A DNA stretch of 64,000 bases. Origin: Alnus glutinosa. Taxonomy: Eukaryota; Streptophyta; Magnoliopsida; Fagales; Betulaceae. The position numbers and the translations under genes are program-made. This document shows, one piece after another, positions 1-12,654 of this stretch; the stretch's first letter is position 1, and the number at the start of each line of letters is the position of its first letter. The DNA is taken from assembly GCF_958979055.1 (NCBI RefSeq), contig NC_084894.1:1059001-1123000 (forward strand), read 5' to 3'. The notes under the pieces were generated by a model that worked only from the letters and a program-made list of their open reading frames with translations, had not been told where the DNA came from and made no database searches.

Positions 1-103
1 CCAATAGTTGAAGGGCCTTTTGTTCTTTGTTGTTATGCTATTACTAGATTTCATTCTCGATCGAGAAAGGTTTCAACTTCTTTATTTGTTTGTATTTTGT
101 CAG

Positions 104-197
104 ACTGATCTCACTTCTAGACCATGGTGTGCAATTATTATCATCTCTAATGATGGAAATCAGCAACTGTTAGAGACAAAAAGGATTCTCCAAGTTG
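104..197 (+). other. Exon-like coding segment, gene unknown
   Basis: A 94-bp open segment is bounded by an acceptor-like TTTTGTCAG and a donor-like GTGAGA. Read in the open frame it gives a peptide containing RPWCAIIIISNDGNQQLLET, with no stop. The flanks are T-rich and intron-like. I do not recognise the family. It lies left of a CACTA terminus ending at 2062 whose other end is not in the window, so it may be captured gene sequence or the 3' part of a resident gene. Confidence 0.3.
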
Positions 198-829
198 GTG
201 AGAACTGCTTTTATTTGTTGATTTTGTCTCTTTTGGTACCAATTCGTAGTTCATATTACATGCCGTAGTTCAAGATTTGACTTTCTTATCTGCCAAATTT
301 GGAGTATGTAATAGGTTGGTTTGACTTTCTTATCTGCCAAATGATCTCTTTCCCTTTTCCTCTTTTATTTGCTTAGGAAAAAAAAATGTGTCCAATTAAT
401 GTTTAGTCTCAATTTTTTTTCTTGGCTTGCATATGCCTTGATTGCTCTCTTTTTAAAAAAATATAACTTAATTGAAACTTAGAGACCAACTATAACATAT
501 ATGTATATGGATACCTGATTACCTAAATTTTGTGGTTCTTGGCTCAATTTAACCTTCTGTGTATTTGAGGCCAGACTATTCTCTTGGTGAGCCTTACCCT
601 CCTCGCTTGTTGATTTGTTTTAGAGGCTGGGAAGAAGGTTTCTAGTGTTCTAAAGCTGTCAATTCTGGATACATTCTGTTTTAACTTATGTTGAACTCTT
701 ATAGGATATGAAGCAATCAGTTTCCTGCATGTGCACTCTGCTTTAAAATTGAGAAAGATTGCATGTTATCAAAATTAATTTCTTTCCGACCATGCTTATG
801 TTTTTTATTCCGCATGCTTCCTTTTACAG

Positions 830-922
830 CGTGATTGTGGAAGACCTCCAGTTCCTAGAAAAGATCCAGGAGACAAGCCAGAAGAGGAACCTTTGTTGTC
901 AAATCACCCTTATGTTGATAAG
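830..922 (+). other. Exon-like coding segment, gene unknown
   Basis: A 93-bp segment (31 codons, phase 0) follows a T-rich acceptor ending CTTTTACAG and is followed by a good donor, GTATGT. Its peptide is charged and proline-rich (contains GRPPVPRKDPGDKPEEEPLL, then SNHPYVDK). The splice signals and codon-like composition make it the best exon candidate in the first 2 kb. The family is not recognised. It is probably part of the same transcript as the segment at 104-197. Confidence 0.35.
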
Positions 923-1514
923 GTATGTTTCTGACAAGGAATTATTTTCTGAGAAGTCTAGCTATTAGATTTCAATGTTTTGAACTATGTGTTTGCAATT
1001 AATACGAAGGGGCAAGTGCATTTACATAGCATTTTACATAATTTTTGCAAGTCTCAAACTGAGATTTTGATATATGTGTTTGCAATTAATACAAAGGGGC
1101 AAGTGCATACACATAGTTTGTTCATATGTGTCTATATTACAACTGCCCCTGGAGCCGATTGCCTAGATAACATTGTCAAAGTCAAATGCAATTGCTGTAA
1201 ATGCACTCAAATTGGATCTTGTGCTTCTAGTAATTGAGCTTCAAGTGGTATTTTGATGTAACACCTCTATGCATTTGTTTTATATCGAAATGTAAGCAGT
1301 ATAATCAACTTAGACATTTTTCTGTTCATTTCAAATTCCAAATTTCATCTTTTCAGCCTGTTTGTAATATGTAAAAAGTTAGAATTGTATTAAGTTTCCC
1401 ATTTATTTGTATGTTTCATCATTTTTTTTCTTGTGTATAAATTACGAAATATGTGTATAAATTACTAATGGCGTATTAAAAAAAATATATATAATTTTTT
1501 TTTTTTCTAATTTT

Positions 1515-2062
1515 TTAGGGTATTAGCGTCGACTTAGTCGATGCTAATGGCCCATTAAATTTTTTATTTTTTATTTTTATTTTTAGGTCATTAGCGTCAA
1601 CACAGTGGACACTAATGACCTATTAATTTTTATTTTTTTTTAAATTTTTTTTAGAGCATTAGCGTCGACTCAGTTGACGCTAATGACCTTTTTTTTTTTA
1701 AAAAAAAAAAAAAAAATTAGTGTATCAGCATCCACAAAAAGTCGACGCTAATAATAGACTATTAGCGTCGACTTAGATGTCGACGCTAATAGTCAATCAT
1801 TAGCGTCAACTCATGCCATATGTGGTATAAGTTTTAGGGTCGACCCCATACATCATTAGCGTCGACATATGTCGACGCTAAAAGTCTATTATTAGCGTCG
1901 ACCCTTCAGTCGACGCTAATGATAGGCTGAATATTATCAGAGTCGGGCTTTTAGCGTCAACTTATTAGCGTCCAAAAGTCGACGCTAATACTCATTAGCG
2001 TCGACTTTTGGACTTTTAGCGTCCACTTGGTGTTGACGCAAATAAGCAAATTTCTTGTAGTG
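1515..2062. mobile_element. Right terminus of a CACTA transposon (family 1)
   Basis: The sequence ends with TTTCTTGTAGTG at 2051-2062, the inverse of the CACTACAAGAAA end typical of plant CACTA elements. Inward of it, about 500 bp are packed with direct and inverted copies of a motif like ATTAGCGTCGAC / GTCGACGCTAAT, the usual subterminal repeats where the transposase binds. The flank resumes with ACGGTCAAAAAC, which matches the type B peroxidase promoter (uninterrupted at about 5225-5245 as ACTCAAACGGTC). This gives a likely ACG target duplication. No left terminus is seen between 1 and 1500, so the element probably extends beyond the window start. Its subterminal motif differs from the large element at 18558, so it is a different family. 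Confidence 0.8.
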
Positions 2063-2338
2063 ACGGTCAAAAACCATATATATACAAGGTAGGTAGGCAG
2101 AATTTATTAGTAAGAATCCAAGCAAAGCAATTAGTGTCCGACAATCTTTTCAGATTTTCAAACCCCGCCGAGCGCCGACGCCTTTTCATGATTACATGCA
2201 TGCATAATAGTACCACGTAGTCTACGTTAATGTGACAGAACTTAAGAATTTCTAACCAACTTGAGAATTTTCCAATCTAACGTACCGACATTTCAAGTCT
2301 TGCTTGTATAGATCAGAGAATATTACAGAAAAAAAAAA
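2063..2338 (+). repeat. Type B peroxidase promoter module, copy 1 (partial)
   Basis: This stretch matches the sequence upstream of the type B peroxidases at 5231-5430, 17340-17654 and 58480-58951. Shared features include the ATTAGTGTCCGACAATCTTT block, TCATGATTACATGCATGC and GTAGTCTACGTTAATGTGAC. It starts exactly at the CACTA end at 2062, so the left half of the module is displaced beyond the transposon. Confidence 0.75.
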
Positions 2339-2437
2339 TTGTCTTCTTCTTATCAAGCACTGTACTGTGATTGCTCTATTCGATCTGTGCATTTTTGCTT
2401 GGAGGATCTCTATGCCATTGCCATGGCAAGCTGACTC
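2339..2437 (+). pseudogene. Type B peroxidase exon 1 scrap (signal peptide part)
   Basis: About 100 bp align with the first part of exon 1 of the type B peroxidases (signal peptide and first mature residues). The start codon position reads TTG instead of ATG. Homology stops at CTGACTC, 2437, where sibling copies continue into CCAAGATTTTACG. Nothing resembling the rest of a peroxidase follows. It is a dead fragment. Confidence 0.75.
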
Positions 2438-2870
2438 TTTGATTCCCGTATTCTGTCAATTTTAATGTCAATTTGAGGGGATAAAGTGTATGTCATTGCT
2501 TTATTATGGTATGGTCCTGAAAGGGGATGGATTGATTGGATTCTTCTCTTACACTTGGTTTTTGGTTTCTGCAATTAGAGTGTTCTTGTGTTTTTTTCTA
2601 ATGTCTGCCAAAATGCAAAAAGCACTTCCGATGATAATGAGATAGATGCGCAATTTGCCAGACATGGGCAGCATTTTCTAATGATGTAAAAGCCTGAACT
2701 TCATCTCGACCTTAGGTCAAGAGATGAAAAATCTGGGAAACTTCGACTGTTTGAGAATAATTTAATTGGAGTATTTTTAAAAACTGAAAATCAGTGTTTG
2801 GATATAGCTGAAAACCCATTGTTTTCCTTATGAAAAGGAAAAAAAAATCAGTAAATCCCAAGTAGTCCAG

Positions 2871-2990
2871 GGCGATAATATGGGTAAAGTGGATGATGCT
2901 GTTAAGTTTTGGGACGAATGCAAGAGAAATGGTATGGTTTCTAACGTTTATACATATGGGGTGATGATAAATTTTTACCAAAAACTGGCC
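2871..2990 (+). pseudogene. Pentatricopeptide repeat (PPR) protein scrap
   Basis: The + frame beginning GGC GAT AAT reads a helical-repeat-like peptide: MGKVDDAVKFWDEC, then KRNGMVSNVYTYGVMINFY. This is the pattern of a plant PPR motif (G-x-VDDA-x-x-F-x-E-M-x-x-x-G-x-x-P-N-V-x-T-Y-x-x-M-I-N). Only about 40 residues are recognisable, one repeat and the start of the next, and there is no surrounding ORF. PPR proteins bind organellar RNA; this piece cannot be functional. Confidence 0.55.
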
Positions 2991-4539
2991 CACTACAACC
3001 ATTATCATCGAGAAAGAAAAATAGAAGGAAAATAACAAATTTCTAGTTCAGGCGATGCAGACAATCGATTCTAATGCTAATTATATTCAAACAAATTTTG
3101 ATTTATTTCTTGCCCACCACGAATTTTGCTTCAACTCTGAAATTCACAGTGCTTCCTTTATGTCTAGAACCTGTTGTCTTTTTTTGAATCAGTTTGTGAT
3201 CTTCCAGTGAGTGATTTTTGCACGGTTATGTCGTCCGGACACAAATCATGTTTGCTGCAATTTTCAACTGAGTTTCATGGAACACTGAGTCTGATATTAT
3301 TACTGATTTGATCTTCATATTTCCAAGGAGCTATATGTGTCTATCTCATTATTAATAAGCCGTTGCCTGATTGTTTTGTTTTAATTAGGTTTTCTTGAGT
3401 TAAATTTATTGAAATGGGTTAATTAACCCATGAGTTGGTGTCTATCCTTACTCTCTAGTGGGAGCTCCTGGCTCTCCCCTTACCCCTGAGCTGCTAATTA
3501 TCCCCATTAAATCTATAGTTGAAAGTTTAAGAAAAGTTTTACCTTGATTTCTGGAGAAAAAACAGGTTTGTTTTTAATGTTTCTAGTTGAACAAAAGAGA
3601 GAAGATTTATTTGAACGGATCAGGCTTGTGTGCTGTAATTTTATTTACAGCACACATGCTGTAAAAAAAATTGAAGGGTTCAGATTTAACTAAATAATTG
3701 ATTCATTGCAAGTTAAAGAAACCATATACATCGCCTCAACTTTCAACTATAGATTCATTGCAAGTTAAGGAAACCATCAGTTAGGAAACAAAAAGTTAAG
3801 GAATGTATGATATGCATTATAGAGATTTAGGACAACATTTGCTAAAACTTATATCTTTATGTTGAAAACTGTTAGCTATTACAAATAATGTTTGCTGCAA
3901 TTTGCGTTGATGTCGGTTTTTTTCTCCTTCAGCCAAATATTTTAATATAGTTATTAGATGGTGTAATATTTTTTCTGGGGGCATATATATATATATATAT
4001 ATAGATTGGATATTTCTTTGCCTCTGCAGGAATTGAACTTACAAGATGGTACTGTGTTAAAAAAATTCTGATTTGTTGTTGGAGACAGCATATTGAGTCT
4101 ATGGATGGCTTTTGTTGTTAATCTACACATTTGAATTTAGAGCGGCTGTTGAATTTCATTGGTGTAGAACAAGGTTGACATATATATATATATACAATAG
4201 GACGTCAAGCATAACAATATAATGTTTTGGTCTTTTTTTTTCTTTTTAAGTTTTTTGTAATTAAGGAATTGAAGTAATGATACCATGAGTACATTGATTT
4301 TAGGTGTTTACTTAATTATTTTGAAACAATGGTACAACTTATATATATGACTACATTGTTGGCAATCTAATGATATATAGTATTTTGTCCATATGATTTT
4401 GTTTTCGATTAAGTTATTTTGCATATAATTTATGAGGTGAAAACAGATTTAAAAAATGAGGAAATTTCATATGATAACCAATTTGTTTTTTTTTTTTTTT
4501 ATTTTTTTTTATTTTTTTTAAAAAAAATTAGTTTATGGA

Positions 4540-4920
4540 ATGTTTATGACGTTTATTGAGTAAACGACATAATTTTGTGACACTTACACAAAAAATGTCA
4601 TAAAGTTTTAACGTCACCAAATAATGATGTTTCATACATAAGTGTCATAAAATTTTAACATCGTTTATACTTATACCATTGCCGTCACAAAATAATGATG
4701 TTTACTATGTAAGTGTCGCCAAAAAAACGCGTCATTTACACAAAAATGACATTATTTGTAATTTATGATGTTTACGGAAGAAGCGTCGTTAAAAATCTAT
4801 TTATGACGCTTACAGAAGAAGCGTCTTAAATTTATGATGCTTACTGAAAAAGAGTCGTTAAAAAAATTTTTAGACCTGTGCGCACACGACACTTAGCTAG
4901 CAAGCGTTGCCAAATAAGTG
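4540..4920. repeat. Short direct/inverted repeat field, possible decayed transposon end
   Basis: Variants of GACGCTTAC / AAGTGTCNNNAAA and TATGACGTTTA recur about a dozen times in both orientations. This resembles the subterminal repeat regions of the CACTA elements at 2062 and 18558. No CACTAC terminus or target duplication is found on either side, so the assignment to a transposon is by resemblance only. Confidence 0.4.
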
Positions 4921-4969
4921 ACACAAATGTATATATTAGCTACATCACTTCCAAAAGATGTGAGTAAAA

Positions 4970-5721
<752 letters not shown>

Positions 5722-5739
5722 TAACCTATGAGGGGAGTG

Positions 5740-6339
5740 GCCTGAAAAAGTCAATAGCCATTGATACTCTCAAAAGATGCCTTGAGAGAGGATGGCATAC
5801 CATAACTTATAAAGTATTAAGGTAAAAGAAATCTTAACGATTTGAGACACTTTAACTCTAATGATATGCATCCGAGTTCAACAATAAGAGTAAGGTCCTA
5901 AGGTCGAATCTCAAAATGAATTAAAAGCACTTGGTTTATCTCTATTGGCTTGGATATCATTAGTGTCCTCAGTAGGGATGAACTGTAAAATTATGATTTT
6001 ATTGGACTTAAGAGAGAATTTGCAGTTTCTCGTAATTTCGGCCCCTCATTTGCAATTTGGAATCATGTAATATATATCTTAGTATGTGTCACGGTTTCTT
6101 CAGTACCACATCTAGAAAACTCTGGACTTTAATATGAAATGGCATATATAGATGCATGATAATACCAAATTTGGCACGTTCGGACCGGTTGCAGATCGAT
6201 TGCCTACAAAACAAGAAAAGAACAGGAAGTTTCCGACGGAAGGATTTATTTTATGATTTATATTAAATTTTATAGATATAATAATATATATTATAACGTC
6301 ATTTAAAATTTTACATGAGATAATGCCATGTATTACTAT
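5740..6339. other. Unrecognised intergenic sequence
   Basis: About 600 bp with no match to the other array units. It replaces exons 2-4 of the type B gene. It may be retroelement or other inserted DNA, but I see no terminal repeats, poly(A) tail or coding similarity that supports a call. Confidence 0.3.
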
Positions 6340-9300
6340 TACTGTTGAAGGGTTTAAGCGGCTGCTGGGTAAAACGATGATGTTCCAATTGTAAACGACA
6401 AAGACATCTTAAAAGTTAAAAAATCATTCACCGACGCCCCGCCTCCAAAGGTCAAACCAATGTATCCTACGGCCCACAGTACCCAAAAGGTCAGACCAAG
6501 AGTCCTCTCTCTCTCTCTCTCTCTCTCTCTGTGATACACAGAGCTCGCTCAGCAATGTGGCCTGTGAGGGAAAAAGAAAAAGAAAAGAATAATTAATGGT
6601 CAAAAAACAGGGACTATCGAGCCACGCAAAAGCCTGAAACTCAGAAGAACAGGGACCATCCCAAGTACCTCTCCTTTCTCTCTCTCTCTCTCTCTCTCTT
6701 CTTTATGCATTTTTTGTTGGCAGCTTTTTGGGTGGCCACACCACCCCAACCCCTCCTCTCTCTATTCTTTTTATTATTTTATTTTTTAATCGGGCTTTTG
6801 CAAAACAGGACCACCACTATGTTTGGAGATTAGATATGGAAAAATGAAAATAGCATTTTTCTTCGGTAAATTTCTCGTATAATAAGATACGATGAATATT
6901 ACTTATTTAAAGAGAAGAAGAAATCAAATTTGATTAATATTTTAAAAGCTATCTAAAAAGTACGGATGATTTATTTAGTAAATTATTATATAATTGTCAT
7001 ATAACTTGATGGTAATGCAATGAAATTAAGAGTCATCTTACAATTATATTACAAATTTTAAGTGTTAATCCTGAACACCTATTGAGATTGACACGTTAAC
7101 ATTGTAAAATAGATGTATGATAAAAATGTTTACTCTTTATTTAAACAATCTAATTTAAAAATTATAATCTAAATCCCTATATACGATAATACGAATGCAA
7201 TTAGAATATCAATCAAATAATTAAATTTTAAATTTTTTATAAGTTTAAGTTTTTAGAATAAATAGTGATTTAACATAATATCAGATCAACATTTATGAAT
7301 TCCAACTCTAATTCTACAATCCCATTTATGGGAAATCCTTCTAACATAAAAATATCACCTATAAAAGTTGTTAGTAAAAACACCAAACATTATGGATAGT
7401 AAAAACACCAAACATTATGGATACTAGTACGTAGCCAAGTAATTAGATCAGATTCTTAACAATTTATTGTTCAAATTACTAGTAATTTAGACAATAAATA
7501 TGAAATAACTCTTACAAGACTCAATAGAAAGACATGAGATTGCTCAAAACCTATTCGGATAAATAAGTTTTATATATATATATATACTATACAAATTGTT
7601 AACCATTCATTTTTTGTTTTTTATTTTTTATTTTGAAAAAAAAGCTTCCCAAGTAGAGGGAATCACATATTCACATGAATCTTATTGCCCAACACCGACA
7701 GGATAAAATGGGCAAGTGTACCATGCACGTGGGTTTGTGAGAAAAGTTTGGTGAAAGTGAAACCGTAAAAGTGGACTGTGTTAAAGTCTTTATTGTGCCC
7801 TACCCATTACACAAGAAGATAATTCTAGATGCATGCTTCAAAAGGAAGACAAGGACTTGGAACAGGAACCTATATGGCTACATGGAATATTAATCTTCTT
7901 CAATTACCTAACTCACACCCCATAGGCTATAAGCCTGAATTTATTAAAAGAGAAATGCTAAACAATTTAATACTTTTTTTTAGAATTTGGTTCTAATTTG
8001 ATAAGATTGTGACACACTTGATCTCAAAATGATAGATTTCATGGAATTGTAACATATTATATTGGAACCAAATGTAAGCTTATAACTAAATTCAGGAACC
8101 TATATGGCTACATGGAATGTTAATCTTCTTCAATTACCTAACTCACACCCCAGAGGCTATAAGCCTGAATTTATTAGAGTGGAAAAAAATTAAGCCTGAA
8201 TTTATTAGCAAGATCGATCCAAGGAAAGCAATTTGCTTTTCATTTTCAACAATCTTTTAAGCTTTTCAACCCCACAAACTACAGGCCTAGGCTGCTCACC
8301 AATTCTCCCCGTCGACCTTATCAACCCCAGGAACTAGTACTATATATACGCTACCTGCTCGATCACTAATTCTCTCCGGCCGCCGGCCATTTTTCATGAC
8401 ATGTGTTTGAAGCAAATTAATTTTTGAACAGATAGACTGGCTATAGACTCCTTAAGATAATTCTAGTTCCTATTGCTTTTTTACTTATAATATAATTAGG
8501 CTTTGTTTGATAATGGAGTGTGAGTTGAAGATAGTAGTAAGAAGTGATGGATGTGATATAAAGTCAAAATAATTTGTATGAAAAAATAAAAATATTTTGA
8601 AGTTGATTATTTTTGTAAAAAATCTCTCTTGCCAAACAAGCCTTAAGAGAAGAAGACAATGAGAAGTGGGAGCTAATACATGGGGGACACTTTACAGTCC
8701 CCTAACCTCCCCTTTTTAATATAAAATTTTTTTAAAAAAAAAAACAAAAAAGTGTCATCTGATAATCTGATATCACATCAGATGACACTTTTTTGTTTTT
8801 TTTTTTGTTTTTTATTATTTATAAACAAAAAAGGGATTTCCCATGAGTAGTACCCGCTAGAAGGCCAGATATATGGCCGGATTGGCGACGACTCTAATTA
8901 CAAAACAAGTGAAGATTACACGAGTGATTGATGGCGGCCAAAAGGGGCCAGAGGAACATTCGATAGTTTACATAACATGATATTCTTTTAAAAGAAAACC
9001 TAACGAAGAGAATGGGGGGAAAAAAAAATGTACGTATTTGGAAATGTGTCCCTTGTAATAGAAGAAACTCCTTGTCCAATACGATAACATCGGTGTTAAT
9101 GGTGTATGATTTTCCGTATAGGGTGTGGCTTTTCTTGTTAGTTGCCTTAATAGTCGTTTGGTGATTGATGAGGGCATATGATTTCCATATATGTGGAGAC
9201 GATTTTAAAAGTTGTTGAGTGAGTTTATTTGTGAGAGTGATTGTGTGATCGGATGGCGAGTTAAAGCACTTTTAGTAGCTTTTAATTTATTTATTTTTTT

Positions 9301-9485
9301 TTATAAAATTAGGGAACTTCTCTTATCTTTTCTTATACTATTAAAATATTCTTTATTTATAAAATGCATGTTCCTGTGTACTCTCGTCTTTTTTTTTTGA
9401 CAAAATCTCAACATAATTCTCAATGAAAGACAGAGAAATGAGAGAAATATTTTGTGGTAAAATAATGAATAGAGAAGCTAAAGTG
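6340..9485 (+). repeat. Array spacer downstream of type B gene, copy 1
   Basis: This spacer is homologous to 33660-36995 and 60370-64000. Shared landmarks are the block around TATCCTACGGCCCA, the TTATGCATTTTTTG(T)TGGCAGC region, AATCCCTATATAC, the CACGTGGGTTTGT block, the CTTCAAAAGGAAGACAAGG block and the GTGGAGACGATTTTAAAAGT / TGTGATC(A/G)GATGG block near 9190-9260. A (CT)n tract lies at 6505-6530 and another at 6670-6700. No gene is supported. Several short open frames here are chance. Confidence 0.7.
8744..8796. repeat. Perfect 20-bp inverted repeat (hairpin)
   Basis: Arms ACAAAAAAGTGTCATCTGAT (8744-8763) and ATCAGATGACACTTTTTTGT (8777-8796) are exact reverse complements around a 13-nt loop. 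The flanks are A-rich on the left and T-rich on the right, extending the imperfect pairing. It resembles a small foldback element or MITE core. It is absent from the homologous spacers at 36 kb and 63.5 kb as far as I can see. Confidence 0.75.
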
Positions 9486-10814
9486 TTACTCAATACATTG
9501 GGTAGCAGTACTGAATGTAGCTTACCCAATGTTTAAGAAATGTATAGGTATCTGTTGCATGTGGCTATTTGGTTTTTTTTTTTTAAAAAAAATTTATAAT
9601 TTTTTTTTTCTATATTTAAGAAAGGGAAGAGACTTCAAGAAAACTGCTAAGAGTGCTTTAATTAGTTTTCCTAAATTTTTGAGAATGTTCCCAATATTTA
9701 TGACCTAATTATTTTCCATGTAAAAGCTGTTTGAGTGGGCTTATAGTGATTATTTACTTCCACTCCAACATGCATGCATGCATACGGATTACAACAATGT
9801 CACAGAATTTATGCATTTCTAATCAACTTTAGACTTTCCCAATCTAATGAACTTCTTAAGATGGTGCGTTTCTGACTCACTTGCTAAACGCCTTCGCAAT
9901 GATTTATATGTTATTAGACCGTCTGAATAATACATAAATGTAGGTAGCTTAAAAGATGGATTATTTATTTCCACTCCAACAACATGCAAGCATCAAGAGT
10001 ACAACAATGTCACAGAATTTATGCATTTCTTGTCAACTTTAGACTTTCCCAATCTAATAAACTCTTTAAGGTGGTGCATTTATGACTCACTTGCCAAACA
10101 CATTAGGAATGATTTTATATTATTAAACTGTCCGAATAACATATTAATTTGGGTAACTTAAAAGATGGATTACATATCGAGCTACTTGTTCCAAATAGCC
10201 TAATATGCGAACTCAATAATTGTTCAGGGCAAATAAGCCTTATTATCTTTCTTTTAGGCTGACGGAATTTTTATATTATTCAGACAGTCTAATAAGATAG
10301 GATCTTAGTTGAAACGTGCATGTTATATTCTTCTTCATGTAAAAGCGGCTTGAGTGACCTAGAGAACATATTATGTAATTTTTTAAGGGTTCAAATTTAA
10401 TTGTATTTATATATATAAAATAAAAACTTGAAATTAAATCTAAACTCTAAAACAAACTACAAACCTAATTAAGCCTAGTCCGTAATTGTAATTTACATGC
10501 CCTCCAACATGGATGCATATGTACTACTGTTAAATTAAGTCGCAGAATTTATGCATATATTTCTAATCAACCTCAGACTTTTCCAAGAAAAGCAATTTGC
10601 TTTTTCATTTTCAACAATCTTTATGGCTTTTCAAACCCCACAGTACGTCTCTTTAGCGTTAAAGAAAAAAAAAAAAAAAGCCTGAATTTATTAGTATTAT
10701 CTTTTTAGCTTTTCATTTAATTCTAGTTATTTTTCTTATTGGTTGCATTAATTAATTGCGGCTTGGTGAAGGACGAAGGTTTTGAAAGCCGTCGAGTGAA
10801 AATATCTTTGTGAG

Positions 10815-11297
10815 TAGGGGTGTGCATGGCGGGGCGATGCGGTGCGGTGCGGTTTCTTCTTTTTTTTGGCTTCGTCCTGCATCTTTGCGGGTTGAAAATT
10901 TTGATAAAGACTAACCGTGAGGGGCGGGTCACTGCGGGGCGGGTTCGCGAGGGGCGGGGCGGGTATTTTGAGTGGCATTTATGTAATTTTGATTTTATTT
11001 TGTAAAAAATAAAAATTCGAAAAAATACTGGTTTTTTTAATAAAAAAATTAAATTCATATTAATTTTTCACAAAATCTTATGAATGCAAAGTCAAATTTT
11101 TAGGAAATCAACTCTGGTTCATTAAAGAAAAAAATTATAATTTCAAAGCTCTTTAAATTTAGTCCTTTGACATGTTGACACATATCTTTCAATCGTTCCT
11201 ATTTCCATACAAGAACATTTTTCATGTAATTAGCCTTGTAAACTAAACTAAAAACCCTATTAATTATAGATAAAATTATAAGAAACATGATTTTTTA

Positions 11298-11328
<31 letters not shown>

Positions 11329-11531
11329 TTATTTTTTTTCTTTTTCTCCTTTGTGCGGTGCGGGGCGGGTACCCGCATTTTTTAAAAGGCTAAACCCGCA
11401 ACCCGCCCCGCATAAATTTCTCAAATTAAGACTCTAACCCGCAAAAAAAACTGAAAACCCGATCCTCTGCGGGGCGAGGTGGGGCGGGTGCTGCGGGACG
11501 GGGCGGGGATTGCGGGTTTTGCACACCCTTA
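10815..11531. mobile_element. Non-autonomous hAT-type element, 717 bp, GC-rich ends
   Basis: Terminal inverted repeats TAGGGGTGTGCA (left) and TGCACACCCTTA (right) enclose 717 bp, with an exact 8-bp target duplication TTTGTGAG at 10807-10814 and 11532-11539. An 8-bp duplication is the hAT hallmark. The homologous spacer near 37.91 kb has an empty site (CTTTCTTTGTGAGAG). Both ends are rich in GCGGGGCGGG-type motifs in opposite orientation, unlike the AT-rich middle. There is no transposase; open frames inside are by-products of the GC-rich ends. Confidence 0.88.
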
Positions 11532-11689
11532 TTTGTGAGTGTTATTGTGTGATTTGATGGCGAGTTATGATGTAATTATTTTATATGTAAAAGCTTTTTT
11601 TACATATATCTACTCCAACATGCATGTCGGCCCATTAACTACAATATTGTCATAGAATTTTTACATTATCTCGCAGTTGATTTAAATAA

Positions 11690-11912
11690 TTTTTTAAGGA
11701 TATTTAAATACTTTTATTTTAAATCAAGTCTATTCGAAGCAGATTTGATCTTTAACTATTTTTGTACATAGGTTAACTTTATAGTATGTGATTATGATTT
11801 TGTATAACTTTATATTATGATTTTGTAGAACTTTATACTTTGTAATGTAAGAGCTTTATGTTCGTAATCTTTAATCAATAAAATACTCAGATCTTTTGTT
11901 AAAAAAAAAACT
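11690..11912 (+). mobile_element. Poly(A) retroelement 3' tail, copy 1
   Basis: About 220 bp end with CAATAAAATACTCAGATCTT, TTGTT and ten or so A's. The same sequence occurs inverted at 12655-12915. The AATAAA-like signal and A-tail indicate a non-LTR retroelement or SINE 3' end. It interrupts the type A upstream block. The element family is not recognised. Confidence 0.6.
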
Positions 11913-12654
11913 TTTCAATAGAGTACGTTTATAACTCTTGCCAAACGCCTTCGTAATGATTTTATGTTATTATACTAATATAATAACACATAAATTTAGG
12001 TAATTTAAAAGATGAATGACGTATGGAGCTCCTACTTGTTTCGAAGCCTAATATAAATTAACATGCAAGATTCACTTGTTCATGGCAAATGATTTTTTTA
12101 ATTTTTTTTTTTTTTTAAGCTGTCCGAATTTTGATATTATTCGAATTATCTAATAAACATAGAATCTTAGTTCAAACATGTTATATTCTTTTTTATGTAA
12201 AAAAAATGCTTGAGTGGCCCTGTAGCTAGTGATTATAATTTACATACCCTAGCCTCCAACATGGATGCATTATGCATATGTACGTACCACGTTAAAGTCA
12301 CAGAATTTGTGCATTAATTTGGAATCAACTTTAGACTTTTCCAACATGGATGCTTATGAACTACGTTAATTATGTCACCGATCGAATATATGAATTTCTC
12401 ATCAACTTCAGACTTTTCCAATCTAATGAACCGTCCAGGGTTCGATCTGTTTGTACCTCACTTGTGCCAAACATCTTTTCAATGATTTTATATTACTAAA
12501 AGATGGGATTGCGGGCTTACCTATTCCGAATAGCTTTATATGCGAGAGTCATCTGTTCAGAATAAATTAGACTTGCAGCTTTTTTTTTAAAAAATATTTA
12601 AATTTTTCCATTATTCGGATAGTTTATTGGTTTATTTATTTATTTATTATTATT

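Larger units (their letters stand above)
2438..4969. other. Intergenic stretch with no intact gene
   Basis: This is AT-rich sequence between two copies of the type B promoter. It contains the PPR-like scrap at 2871-2990, short (TA)n tracts near 3986 and 4180, a poly(T)/poly(A) stretch at about 4484-4528, and a field of short repeats at 4540-4920 described separately. I see no splice-compatible coding sequence otherwise. Confidence 0.5.

Noticed and set aside
10723..11058. Arg/Pro-rich open frame of 111 residues
   Set aside because: It spans the border of the hAT element and reads the GC-rich terminal repeats; no protein similarity.
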